From Corynebacterium sp. CNCTC7651 (GTDB taxonomy: Bacteria > Actinomycetota > Actinomycetes > Mycobacteriales > Mycobacteriaceae), in assembly GCF_021496665.1 (NCBI RefSeq), contig NZ_CP071246.1, forward strand, positions 2,389,110 to 2,453,109: a DNA stretch of 64,000 nt, read 5' to 3'. The notes under the pieces were generated by a model, which was not told where the DNA came from, did not search any database, and saw nothing but the letters and a program-made list of their open reading frames with translations. This document shows, piece after piece, positions 44,022-52,745 of this stretch. Each line of letters opens with the position of its first letter. Within the stretch, counting starts at the first letter, position 1. Made by a program: the position numbers and the translations under genes.

Positions 44022-45462
44022 GAGGGTGTCAGGAGTTTTGTGTGTGAGGCTCTGATCTGAATGGAGTTTCACCGATAATGACTACGGTGTCACCAAAGAA
44101 AGGCTATGACCCGTCGAGGGTCAACGCGATCAGCGAGAAGCTGATGAATAACCCCGAGCTCGCTAAGCTCATCGGGGAGCTCTCCACCTCCACCGATGAC
44201 GCCAGCGAGCTGGTGAAGGGTCTTCTACAAGCATCGATCAACGCTGGCCTGCAGGCGGAGATGGATGCTCATTTGGGCTACGAGCACTCCGACCGCAAAG
44301 CCAAAGCCCAGGTCGATGCCCGGGGTGGTGGTAACCACCGCAATGGGTCGTACACCAAGACCGTGGATTCCGGCTACGGTCCGCTGGAAGTGACCGTGCC
44401 CAGGGATCGGGCGGGCACGTTCCGGCCGCAGATGGTGCCCAAGGGCGCTCGCCGGCTCACCGAGCTCGATGACATGATCATCTCCCTGTACGCGGGTGGG
44501 ATGACCGTGCGCGATATCCAGCATCACCTTGCAACCACCCTGGGTGTGGATATGAGCCCGGATACCATCAGCACGATCACCGACGCGGTGCTCGATGAGG
44601 TGATGATCTGGCAGAACCGCCAGTTAGATGAGTTCTACCCGGTGATCTTCCTCGACGCGTTGCGGGTCAAGATCCGCGACGGCCACCGCGTGGTCAACAA
44701 GTCCTGCTACATGGCCGTCGGTGTGGACATGGACGGCATCAAACACATCCTGGGCTTGTGGATCGCCGATACCGAAGGTGCCGCATTCTGGGCGTCCGTG
44801 TGCGCTGACCTTGCAAACCGTGGGGTGCAGGACGTGTTCATCGTCTGCTGCGACGGGCTCAAGGGCCTGCCCGAGGCGGTGGAGGCAACCTGGCCGAGTT
44901 CCATGGTGCAGACCTGAATCGTGCACCTGATTCGGGCGGCGAACAGGTGGGTGTCCTACCAGGACCGCAAACCCGTCTCCAGCGCACTGCGGGAGGTCTA
45001 CACCGCACCCAACGAAGACACCGCGCGCGCCGCCCTAGACGCGTTCGAAGCATCTGAACTTGGGCGGCGCTACCCCCAGTCGGTGAAGGTATGGCGCGAC
45101 GCGTGGGATCGGTTCGTGCCGTTTCTGCAGTTCCCGCCGGCAGCCCGCCGGGTGCTCTACACCACGAACTCCATCGAGTCGCTCAACGCGGAATTGCGGA
45201 AAGCCACCCGCAACCGGGGCCAGTTCCCGAACGACACTGCGGCGCTGAAGACGCTGTGGTTGATGATCTGCAACATCGAAGACAAGCGTGCCGCCCAGCG
45301 TGCGAAGAAGGCGAAACGGGCAACTGAGTGCAACGGCTATATTGAAGGGGCGAAAGCCACCGGGTGGAAACAAGCCATCAACCAACTAGCCGTGGCATAC
45401 CCCGACCGATTCGCGGACTACGTGTAAACCAAGCCCCCGCACACAAACAATCGGACACTCTC
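44022..45462 (+). mobile_element. IS256-family element, copy 2 (1441 bp)
   Basis: Same length and ends as copy 1, inverted in orientation. The 8-bp target duplication TGTGGTAG lies at 44014-44021 and 45463-45470. The uninterrupted target is present in IS1249 copy A as GTGTGGTAGTGGCCGG. Confidence 0.95.
44078..45427 (+). pseudogene. IS256 transposase copy 2, internal TGA stop
   Basis: Nearly identical to the intact copy at 39595-40944, but the codon for Cys280 (TGT in copy 1) is TGA at 44915-44917, splitting the frame into 279 and about 168 residues. One further difference is Cys to Arg in PPAARRV. The second half lacks its own good start. A one-base T-to-A change explains the stop. Confidence 0.93.
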
Positions 45463-45491
45463 TGTGGTAGTGGCCGGTGTTGGCTTGATCA

Positions 45492-46645
45492 ATGCCGAAG
45501 AACCAACCCCGCTGCCAAGTGTGCGGCGGCGAGATGAAACGCAACGGAAAGACCTCCGCCAACCGCACCCGGTGGCGATGCAAAACCTGCGGCGCCTCCA
45601 CCACCAAACAGCGCCCCGATATCACCAACGCCGCAGCCTTCGCAGCATTTATCACACACCTCACGACCGGTGCGAGCTTGAAAACCACTGCCACCGAAGC
45701 AGGGTGTCATCCTCGTACCCTCCAACGCCGGTTTAAACACTTCTGGCTAGTTGATGTCCCCGATCCCACGATCGGGCACGAAGGCCGGGTCTACGACCAG
45801 GTCTTTCTTGACGGCACCTACACCGCCGGTGGGTGTCTCATCGTGGCCGCCACCTTGGACCACGTCATTGCCTGGCACTGGTGCACACGTGAAACCACCC
45901 GCGACTACCAAAGGCTCCTCGAGCGTATCCCCGCACCCTTGATCGCTGTCATCGACGGTGGCCAAGGTGCCGCCAGCGCGATCAAAACATGCTGGCCTAA
46001 CACCAAGATCCAGCGTTGCCTTGTCCACGCTCAACGCGTGGTGCGCCGGCACACCACCGCACGCCCGCGCACCGATGCAGGACGAGCGATCTATCAGCTC
46101 GCGCTCAACCTCACCAAGATCACCGATCTTGACGAGGCGGCCGTGTGGGGTGCGCAGCTGCATGAATACGGCACGATCTACCGCGACTGGATGAACCAGA
46201 AAACGTGGACAACCGACCCGGCGACACGTCAACGCACCTGGTCGTGGACACACGAACGCACCCGCAAGGCCTGGCAACGCGTTCATGTTTTCCATTGTTC
46301 TGTGTTGGTCGTCATTATCGACAACAACAGGATGTCCTCGATGTCAGCCGAATCAAAGCCGTACCAGCAACCTGGAAGGCGGCATCAACGCCCAGCTGAA
46401 GCCATGGCCGCACCCACCGCGATCCGGTGAGCATCGGGCGCCGGATCGGATGGTGGCTGTATCGAAAGCGGACTGCCGCTGGGCGGATCGGTAGGGAATC
46501 GACGAACAAGTTCGGCGGGGGCCGGACCAACTCATCAGTGAAGTATCCACCTGACCCCAACGAGAACCAAGCCAACCACGAAACCGGACGACCAGCCCTC
46601 TACGACAACGCTATCGACACCAACTACACACACTCAATCGGCATC
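45492..46645 (+). pseudogene. IS1249 transposase copy B, 3' half scrambled
   Basis: Residues 1-260 are the same as in copy A. After TRKA the sequence departs: about 60 bases are replaced by unrelated AT-richer sequence, and the next 230 bases match copy A only with many small gaps and changes. The open frame ends at 46430 with a false C-terminus. The last 90 bases match copy A exactly but out of frame. The product cannot be functional. Confidence 0.88.
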
Positions 46646-46692
46646 CACTTTAACCCGACACATGAGACCTGATTGTTTACATCTGGTTAACA

Positions 46693-46722
46693 CAAAAACC
46701 ATATTGGAAACACGGCCAACCA
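46693..46722 (+). repeat. 30-bp direct repeat at the right edge of the IS1249 block
   Basis: Identical to 42392-42421. It is followed by CCCCTGACCTAA, which completes the IS481 transposase reading frame (PPLT stop) if the block between the repeats is removed. Confidence 0.85.
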
Positions 46723-46831
46723 CCCCTGACCTAAAAACAACAAAACCGGCACCCTGGAAAACCAAAAACCAGAGCGCCGGTTTGTCCACCATGTCGCGAC
46801 TCACATGTCAAGCATGTCGCGACTGATGACA

Positions 46832-46847
46832 TTTGCGGAGGATGTGG
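46832..46847. repeat. 16-bp flank of the IS nest, right copy inside tRNA-Ser(GGA)
   Basis: TTTGCGGAGGATGTGG, the reverse complement of CCACATCCTCCGCAAA. It covers the 3' acceptor strand, the discriminator base and the end of the T-stem of tRNA-Ser(GGA). The tRNA stays complete. Confidence 0.85.
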
Positions 46848-46921
46848 GATTTGAACCCACGAGGGTATTGCTACCCGCACGCGTTCCAGGCGTGTGACAT
46901 AGGCCGCTAGTCGAATCCTCC
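46836..46921 (-). tRNA. tRNA-Ser (anticodon GGA), CCA not encoded
   Basis: Minus-strand GGAGGAT pairs with ATCCTCC, the anticodon loop is CTGGAAC, a long variable arm and GGGTTCAAATCCC T-arm follow. After the discriminator G the DNA reads CAAA, so CCA must be added by nucleotidyltransferase, unlike the other tRNA genes in the window. Its 3' end abuts the IS481 element. Confidence 0.93.
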
Positions 46922-47035
46922 AGTCAAACACTCCCGACACCGCCGAAGCGGCACCGTTTGTATCGGAGGGATACTTTAGCCCACCACCCCGCGCAGAAAC
47001 AAAACGCGTGCCCAGCAGTGGCGCGCGGGCGGGTT

Positions 47036-47065
47036 TTGGCCCGGCGACAAACCACGGGCTACAGT
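47036..47065 (+). promoter_or_regulatory. Probable promoter of the SRP RNA gene
   Basis: TTGGCC at 47036-47041 and TACAGT at 47060-47065 are separated by 18 bp and lie just before the RNA 5' end near 47071. This is a visual match only. Confidence 0.45.
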
Positions 47066-47070
47066 GTGGG

Positions 47071-47160
47071 GCAGGATCCCACGCGGTGCTTATCTTGTGA
47101 ACTCCCCCAGGGCGGGAACGCAGCAAGGGTCAGCGAGCTCTGGCAGGTGCGTGGGGTCCC
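47071..47160 (+). ncRNA. ffs: Signal recognition particle RNA (4.5S type)
   Basis: The 5' arm GGATCCCACGC pairs with 3' GCGTGGGGTCC. The apical part holds the conserved domain with GGGCGGGAACGCAGCAAGG and GTCAGCGAGCTCTGGCAGG segments that bind Ffh. A T-rich tail follows. Its place beside tRNA-Ser and upstream of the aminotransferase and dnaX is usual for corynebacteria. Confidence 0.92.
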
Positions 47161-47230
47161 TTTATTTTTGACCGCGCCCGTGCGGCTGGTGCGCGCGGAG
47201 GCCGCGTTGCCGCGGGTAACATCGGCAACC

Positions 47231-48559
47231 ATGGCCACCCTGAATGAACTCAACCAGCAGGACTTTGATGCCCTCGCGCAGGATGTGCGCAATCGTTATG
47301 AGGAGCTCAAGGCGAAGAACCTCAACCTGGACCTCACCCGCGGTAAGCCGTCGAGTGAGCAGCTTGATTTCTCGGACGACCTCCTCGCGCTGCCGGGCAA
47401 GGACAACTACCGCACCAAGGCGGGCGTTGACGTGCGCAATTACGGCGGGCTGGACGGTATCGCGGATATCCGCGAGATCTGGGCCGAGGTGCTTGGCGTG
47501 CCGGTGGACAACCTGATCGCTGGTGATTCCTCCTCGCTGAACATCATGTTTGACCTCATCTCGTTCGCGTTCGCCTTCGGCACGAATGATTCGCCGCGGC
47601 CGTGGCGCGAGGAGGACACCGTCAAGTGGCTGTGCCCGGTGCCGGGCTATGACCGCCACTTCGCCATCACGGAGCAGTTCGGTTTCGAAATGATTCCGGT
47701 GCCGATGATGGATGAGGGGCCGGATCTGGCTGTCGTCGAAAAGCATGCCCAAGATCCGCAGGTCAAGGGTATGTGGTGTGTGCCAATCTTCGGCAACCCC
47801 ACGGGCGTGGTGTACTCGGACGCCACCATCGAGCGCCTCGCCGCGCTCCCCGCCGCTGCCCCGGACTTCCGCATTATCTGGGACAACGCGTACGCGGTGC
47901 ACACGCTTGACGACGATTTCCCGAACAACCCCAACGTCATCAAACTCGCCGCCGAGCAGGGCAACCCGAACCGCTTCTGGTACATGAGCTCCACGTCCAA
48001 GATCACCCACGCGGGTTCCGGCGTGAGCTTCTTCGCGTCCAGCGAGGAGAACCTGGAGTGGTACCGCTCCATCGCGAACATTCGCGGCATCGGCCCGAAC
48101 AAGGAGAACCAGCTGGCGCACGCGATGCTGCTGCACGACGCGGAAGGTGTGCGCGCGCTGATGCGCAAGCACGCGGCGTCGCTCGCGCCGAAGTTCGCGG
48201 CGGTGATTGAGATCCTGCGCAACCGCCTGGGTGAGTACGGCGTCGCGGAGTGGACGGAGCCGAAGGGCGGCTACTTCATTTCGCTGAACGTGGTGCCGGG
48301 CACGGCCACGCGCGTGTGGGAGCTGGCGAAGGAGGCCGGCATCAACCTCACCAAGGCGGGCAGCGCGTTCCCGCACGGCGTGGATCCGGACAACACGAAC
48401 ATCCGCCTCGCGCCGTCGCTGCCGCCGTTGGATGAGGTCGCGGAGGCCATGGACGGCGTAGCTACCTGCGTGCTGCTCGCCGCGGTGGAGCGGCGCGAGG
48501 GCTCGGCCGACGCCGGCGCGCAGGGCGTGGAGCACGCCGAGGAAGGAGCTGAGCGCTAG
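47231..48559 (+). CDS. aspT: Aspartate aminotransferase-type enzyme (AspT-like)
   Basis: A 442-residue class-I-fold PLP enzyme of the atypical type used as aspartate aminotransferase in corynebacteria and mycobacteria, interconverting aspartate and 2-oxoglutarate with oxaloacetate and glutamate. The PLP lysine is in SSTSKITHAGSG and the preceding NPTG motif is in IFGNPTGVVY. The start ATG at 47231 gives MATLNELNQQ. An upstream start would read through the SRP RNA. Located between ffs and dnaX, as I recall for C. glutamicum. Confidence 0.9.
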   Translation: MATLNELNQQDFDALAQDVRNRYEELKAKNLNLDLTRGKPSSEQLDFSDDLLALPGKDNYRTKAGVDVRNYGGLDGIADIREIWAEVLGVPVDNLIAGDSSSLNIMFDLISFAFAFGTNDSPRPWREEDTVKWLCPVPGYDRHFAITEQFGFEMIPVPMMDEGPDLAVVEKHAQDPQVKGMWCVPIFGNPTGVVYSDATIERLAALPAAAPDFRIIWDNAYAVHTLDDDFPNNPNVIKLAAEQGNPNRFWYMSSTSKITHAGSGVSFFASSEENLEWYRSIANIRGIGPNKENQLAHAMLLHDAEGVRALMRKHAASLAPKFAAVIEILRNRLGEYGVAEWTEPKGGYFISLNVVPGTATRVWELAKEAGINLTKAGSAFPHGVDPDNTNIRLAPSLPPLDEVAEAMDGVATCVLLAAVERREGSADAGAQGVEHAEEGAER

Positions 48560-48560
48560 C

Positions 48561-49082
48561 GTGACCGGCGACGACATTGTTGCTTGGATCGATTCCCTCT
48601 TCCCGGGCGTGCGGCTCACGCTTTTCGACGGCCTCCCAGTCGCCACCTCGAAGCACAACGGCGTGCCGGTGGCGGTGACGGCGGGTTTTTCAAACGTCGA
48701 TAGTGGCCTGCGCCTGGACGGGGACGAGGCGACGCACGTGCGCTGCGAGCTTGCCGTGCGCGGCAACGTGGATCCGTTCACGCTGAGCTCCACGGTGGTG
48801 CGGGCGGCGCGCGAAATCGCCGCGCTGGGCATCCCCGCACAGCCCGGGGTTTTGCTGGAGGGGCTCGCCGCGGGCAAGGTCCGGCACGGGTGGCTGCGGG
48901 AGCCCTTGCTTTTCGACGCCGGCACACCCCACCTCAAAGAACCCGGCCAAATCACCCTCCTTCTGGAGCTTGTCCTGCTTACCGACGATGAATTTTCCAT
49001 CGCCTCAGAGCAGGGCCCCGACGTGCTGCAGCGCCGCCTGCGCCGCCGTGGAGTCGATGTGACGGACTGGTACCGCGACTAA
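48561..49082 (+). CDS. Suppressor-of-fused-like hypothetical protein
   Basis: A 173-residue protein starting at GTG 48561, one base after the stop of the aminotransferase gene. The segment ITLLLELVLLTDDEFSIASEQG followed by a basic DVLQRRLRRRGVDVTDWYRD ending resembles the C-terminal part of suppressor-of-fused (SUFU) domain proteins, in which a hydrophobic strand and a Glu-containing segment precede the end. The N-terminal half has GVPVAVTAGFSN, also like that family. The role in bacteria is unknown. The assignment is moderate. Confidence 0.6.
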   Translation: MTGDDIVAWIDSLFPGVRLTLFDGLPVATSKHNGVPVAVTAGFSNVDSGLRLDGDEATHVRCELAVRGNVDPFTLSSTVVRAAREIAALGIPAQPGVLLEGLAAGKVRHGWLREPLLFDAGTPHLKEPGQITLLLELVLLTDDEFSIASEQGPDVLQRRLRRRGVDVTDWYRD

Positions 49083-49093
49083 GCTCTGACGGC

Positions 49094-51691
49094 GTGGCTC
49101 TCTACAGGAAGTATCGCCCGGCAAGCTTTGGGGAGGTCGTCGGCCAGGAGCAGGTGACCAGGCCGTTGTCCACCGCGCTGGATAACGGGCGGATTGCGCA
49201 CGCGTACCTGTTTTCGGGACCGAGGGGGTGCGGCAAGACGTCGTCGGCACGCATCTTGGCGCGGTCCTTGAACTGTGTGGAGGGGCCGACGTCGACCCCG
49301 TGCGGCGTGTGCCCCTCGTGTGTGTCGCTGGCGCCGGGCGGGCCGGGGAACCTGGATGTGATGGAGCTGGACGCGGCGTCGCACGGCGGTGTGGACGACA
49401 TGCGTGAGCTGCGCGAACGCGCCCTGTTCGCGCCCGCCGAGTCGCGCTACCGCGTGTTCATCATCGATGAGGCGCACATGATCTCCGCCGCCGGCAACAA
49501 CGCGCTGCTGAAGATTGTGGAGGAGCCGCCGGAGCACCTGATCTTCATCTTCGCCACCACTGAGCCGGAGCGGATTCTGGGCACGATTCGCTCGCGCACG
49601 CACAACTACCCGTTCCGGCTTCTGGCGCCCGCCGCGATGCGCGAGCTTTTGGAGCGCGTGGTGGCCGAAGAGGGCGTGTTTGTGGACGAGAACGTCTATC
49701 CGCTGGTCATCCGCGCCGGCGGCGGCTCCCCGCGCGATACGCTGTCCATTCTGGACCAGCTTCTGGCCGGAGCCGGGCCCGACGGGCTCACGTACCAGCT
49801 CGCGTTGCCGCTTTTGGGGGTGACGGACCTTTCGCTTCTCGACGCCGCCGTCGACGCCCTCGCCACCGGCGACACCTCCTCGATGTTCCACACCATCGAC
49901 GCCGTGATGGAGTCCGGCCACGAGCCGCGCCGCTTCGCCACCGATCTCCTCGATCGCCTGCGCGATTTGATGCTGATCCGCACGGTGCCGGACGCGTTTG
50001 GGCAAGGGCTTGTCGACGCCCCCGTCGACCGCGCAGAGATCCTCCGCACCGAAGCCGAGCAGTTCAGCGGTGCCCAACTCGCCGCCCTGGCCACCGAGGT
50101 CAACGACCGCATCTCCGACCTCCGCGGCGCCACCTCCCCGCGCCTGCTGCTCGAGGTCATGATGGCGCACCTGCTCACCATGCCCGCCGCCGCGGGAGCC
50201 GCAGGAGCAGCCGCTGGAGCCGGATCCGTCGCGGGCGCCGGCCAAGCCCCCGCCCCGGCCGCGGGCAGCGCGGGCACCGCGGGCACCGCGGGCAGCGCGG
50301 GCAGCGCGGGCACCGCGGGCACCGCGGGCAGCGCGGGCAGCGCGGGCACCGCGGGATCCGCATCCGCCGGGGCGGCAGCCGCCGCGGCCGGGACGCCCGC
50401 CCCGAACCCGAGCCCCACAGCCGCTGCGGCTGGGACGCCCGCCCCGGCGCGCGCGGTGCCGCAGGGAGGTGCGGCGGCTGCCGCAGCTGCTGCTGCCGCT
50501 GCCGCGGCGGGGGGACGCAACCCACGCAGTGCATCCACCCCGGCCCCGCAGCCCGCACCCGCGCCGGCACCGGCGAAACCCCAGCCGGGACCCGAGCCCG
50601 AGCACGCGCCCGAAATAGCGCAGCCAGCACCCGGGCACGCGCCCGATACAGAGCAGCCAGCACCCGGGCACGCGCCCGAGCCGACCCGGGAGCCGAGCTT
50701 CGAACCGGAGCAACAACCCGCGCCGGAGCCTCCGCGCTCCGAACCGGAGCCGCCGCCGACCGCCCCCGCCGAGGGCACTGCGCCCGCACAGTCGGACGCG
50801 CATGACACCGCGGGCACCTCGGACGCCCCGAACACCCAGGACACCGCGGACGGCGCCCCGAACACCCAGGCCACCGCGGGCGCGCGGGGCACCCAGGACA
50901 CCGCGGACGGCGCCCCGAACACCCAGGCCACCGCGGAGGCAGGCGGCACGGCGGACACGGATTACGACGCCCTCTACACCCGCATTGAGCGGGACTGGAC
51001 GTCGCTGCGGCAGTCCGTCGGTACGCGGAACAAGGTCGCGGAAATTATGCTCACCGAGGCGCGTCCGCTTGGCTTCGACGGGGACACCCTAGTGGTTGGC
51101 CACAACACCGGCGCGCTCGCGGACCGCATCAACGCGGCGAACAACAACGCCGACATCGTGGCCGTGTTCGAGGAGAAGCTGGGCACCCGCATCGGCGTGC
51201 GGTGCGTGGTGGGCACCGACCCGGCCGCGGCGAACGTCCGCCCCGCGCCGCGCAAGGAGGTGTGGGCCCCGCAGCCCGCGCGCGAAGAAACGCCAAAGCG
51301 CCCGGAACCAGCGCGACAGGCTGAGCTAGAGCACTCTGAACCAGCGGAGGCGCCCGCGCGCGAGAGAACGCCGCAGCAGGCAGCGGAACGCGCAAAGGCG
51401 CCGGAACCGCCGAACGCGCCGCAGCAACCTGAGCGCCAGGACGTGCAGGCGCCGTCCCGGCCGGCGGCCCCCGCACAGCCACAGCCACGGCAGCAGGACG
51501 AGGAGCGAGCGTCGGAAAGCATTCCGCCCCCGCCGGAACCGTTCGACGACGCGCCGCCTGAATACTTCCGCGAGGACGAGGAGCGCGACATGGCGTCGCA
51601 GGCGCGGGAGGAGGGTTCGAGAGATCGTCGTGACGCGGCGCAGGTGGCGTTCGACCTCCTCGCGGCGGAGCTCGGCGCGCGTCCGCTGTAG
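49094..51691 (+). CDS. dnaX: DNA polymerase III gamma/tau subunit DnaX
   Basis: An 865-residue clamp-loader ATPase. Walker A is GPRGCGKTS at residues 42-50, the zinc cysteines are C61, C70, C73 and C76, and Walker B is IIDEAHMIS. The start is GTG 49094. After the ATPase and collar domains (to about residue 365) comes a long low-complexity linker of Ala/Gly/Pro/Glu repeats. A structured tau-like C-terminal domain begins near DYDALYTRIERDW, followed by further Pro/Glu-rich sequence. I saw no frameshift signal producing a shorter gamma form. A long linker is common in actinobacterial DnaX but here it is unusually repetitive. Confidence 0.93.
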   Translation: MALYRKYRPASFGEVVGQEQVTRPLSTALDNGRIAHAYLFSGPRGCGKTSSARILARSLNCVEGPTSTPCGVCPSCVSLAPGGPGNLDVMELDAASHGGVDDMRELRERALFAPAESRYRVFIIDEAHMISAAGNNALLKIVEEPPEHLIFIFATTEPERILGTIRSRTHNYPFRLLAPAAMRELLERVVAEEGVFVDENVYPLVIRAGGGSPRDTLSILDQLLAGAGPDGLTYQLALPLLGVTDLSLLDAAVDALATGDTSSMFHTIDAVMESGHEPRRFATDLLDRLRDLMLIRTVPDAFGQGLVDAPVDRAEILRTEAEQFSGAQLAALATEVNDRISDLRGATSPRLLLEVMMAHLLTMPAAAGAAGAAAGAGSVAGAGQAPAPAAGSAGTAGTAGSAGSAGTAGTAGSAGSAGTAGSASAGAAAAAAGTPAPNPSPTAAAAGTPAPARAVPQGGAAAAAAAAAAAAAGGRNPRSASTPAPQPAPAPAPAKPQPGPEPEHAPEIAQPAPGHAPDTEQPAPGHAPEPTREPSFEPEQQPAPEPPRSEPEPPPTAPAEGTAPAQSDAHDTAGTSDAPNTQDTADGAPNTQATAGARGTQDTADGAPNTQATAEAGGTADTDYDALYTRIERDWTSLRQSVGTRNKVAEIMLTEARPLGFDGDTLVVGHNTGALADRINAANNNADIVAVFEEKLGTRIGVRCVVGTDPAAANVRPAPRKEVWAPQPAREETPKRPEPARQAELEHSEPAEAPARERTPQQAAERAKAPEPPNAPQQPERQDVQAPSRPAAPAQPQPRQQDEERASESIPPPPEPFDDAPPEYFREDEERDMASQAREEGSRDRRDAAQVAFDLLAAELGARPL
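50261..50355 (+). repeat. 9-bp codon repeats in the dnaX linker
   Basis: Ten or so in-frame repeats of GCGGGCACC or GCGGGCAGC (AGT/AGS) run in tandem. A second related repeat (TADGAPNTQATA-type, two copies) lies at about 50845-50942. They allow length change by slippage without a frameshift. Confidence 0.85.
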
Positions 51692-51730
51692 ACTCGGGGG
51701 CACTTCACGCTTTACGACGAAAGGTTGAAA

Positions 51731-52117
51731 ATGACCCAGCCCAACATGCCAGCCGACATGCAGGAACTGATCCGCCAGGCCGCAGAGGTGCAGGCCGCGC
51801 TGCAGCGCGCGCAGGAAGAGCTGCTGAACACCACCGTGGTGGGCACCGCAGGCGGCGAGCTCGTTTCCATCACCATGACCGGTGGCGCCGAGATCACCGA
51901 CCTGCAGATCAAGCCGGAGGCCGTGGACCCGGAGGACGTGGAGACGCTGCAGGACCTGATCCTGGCTGCGTACCGCGACGCGCACAACAAGGCCGGCCAG
52001 CTCGCGCAGGACAAGATCGGCCCGCTGACCGGCGGCGCGCTGCCGCAGGACGGCCAGTCCCCGTTCGGCGGCCAGCCGGCCGGCCCGGGCGAGGTGCCGT
52101 TCGGCGGCATTATTTAA
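51731..52117 (+). CDS. YbaB/EbfC nucleoid-associated protein
   Basis: A 128-residue YbaB/EbfC-family DNA-binding protein that coats DNA and often sits between dnaX and recR. It shows the typical N-terminal helical tweezer ([16 protein letters not shown]) and central [19 protein letters not shown] strand. The C-terminus is Gly/Pro-rich ([14 protein letters not shown]). ATG 51731 is used. The start follows the GCTTTACGACG word at 51709-51719. Confidence 0.92.
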   Translation: MTQPNMPADMQELIRQAAEVQAALQRAQEELLNTTVVGTAGGELVSITMTGGAEITDLQIKPEAVDPEDVETLQDLILAAYRDAHNKAGQLAQDKIGPLTGGALPQDGQSPFGGQPAGPGEVPFGGII

Positions 52118-52118
52118 G

Positions 52119-52745
52119 TTGTTCGAAGGACCGCTGCAGGACCTCATCGACGAGTTCTCGCGCCTGCCCGGCGTGGGCCCGAAGTCGGCGCAGCGCATCG
52201 CGTTTTACCTGCTGCAGACGGAGCCGGAGGATATTGACCGGCTCCGCGCGGCGCTCGCGGCTGTGCGCGACGGGGTGACGTTCTGCCGCATTTGCAACAA
52301 CGTGTCGCGCGACGAGGTGTGTCGCGTGTGCGCGGATTCCGGCCGCGACAAGACCACGATCTGCGTGGTGGAGGACGCGAAGGACATCCAGGTCATCGAG
52401 CGCACCGGCGAGTACCGGGGCCGCTACCACGTCCTCGGCGGGGCGCTGGACCCGCTGGCGAACATCGGGCCGAAGGACTTGGCTATCGCGCCTTTGCTGC
52501 AGCGCATCGGCGGGGTGCAGCCGGACCTTGAGGGCCAGGAAATTCCGGAGATCGCAGAGGTTATCCTTGCCACGGACCCGGACACGGAGGGTGAGGCGAC
52601 GGCGAGTTACATTGCCCGCCTACTCAAGGACTTCCCGGGGCTGACGGTGTCCCGCCTCGCGTCCGGTATGCCGCTGGGCGGGGATTTGGAGTTCGTGGAC
52701 GAGCTCACCCTCTCCCGCGCACTCACCGGCAGGCTTACGCTTTGA
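52119..52745 (+). CDS. recR: Recombination protein RecR
   Basis: A 208-residue RecR that loads RecA with RecO at gaps. The helix-hairpin-helix ([14 protein letters not shown]) is at 16-29, zinc cysteines are C56, C59, C68 and C71, and a Toprim domain ([15 protein letters not shown]) follows. The start is TTG 52119, one base after the ybaB stop, indicating tight coupling. The 3' end overlaps the convergent gatD by 11 bp. Confidence 0.95.
   Translation: MFEGPLQDLIDEFSRLPGVGPKSAQRIAFYLLQTEPEDIDRLRAALAAVRDGVTFCRICNNVSRDEVCRVCADSGRDKTTICVVEDAKDIQVIERTGEYRGRYHVLGGALDPLANIGPKDLAIAPLLQRIGGVQPDLEGQEIPEIAEVILATDPDTEGEATASYIARLLKDFPGLTVSRLASGMPLGGDLEFVDELTLSRALTGRLTL

Larger units (their letters stand above)
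43883..46656 (+). mobile_element. IS1249-type element, copy B (damaged, carries IS256 copy 2)
   Basis: The left end GGGTTAAACGACAGAATGTG is identical to copy A. IS256 copy 2 is inserted in its leader, 30 bp before the transposase ATG. The right end survives only as TTTAACCC at 46649-46656 after a roughly 55-60-bp deletion following GGCATCCA. Sequence is identical to copy A up to about 46270, heavily altered at about 46271-46555, and identical again to about 46647. Confidence 0.85.
39523..46831. mobile_element. IS481-family outer element carrying four nested insertion sequences
   Basis: The ends are 27-bp imperfect inverted repeats: left TGTCTGGGTTCACGACAT at 39523, right (reverse complement) TGTCATCAGTCGCGACAT ending at 46831. 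Repeats with a CGGGACATxCTTGACA core also lie inside the left end (about 41033-41060 and 41092-41118), like multiple transposase-binding sites. The element holds its own transposase, IS256 copy 1 in the left end, two IS1249-type copies in the 3' end of the transposase gene, and IS256 copy 2 inside the second IS1249. It carries no cargo gene. Removing all inserts would leave an element of roughly 1.6 kb, normal for the family. Confidence 0.82.

Noticed and set aside
44915..44917. UGA read as selenocysteine in the IS256 transposase
   Set aside because: The intact copy has TGT (Cys) at this place, there is no SECIS-like hairpin known for transposases, and a point mutation is simpler.
39523..46831. 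A composite transposon carrying resistance or cargo genes
   Set aside because: Every open frame in the nest is a transposase or a fragment of one. No cargo gene was found.
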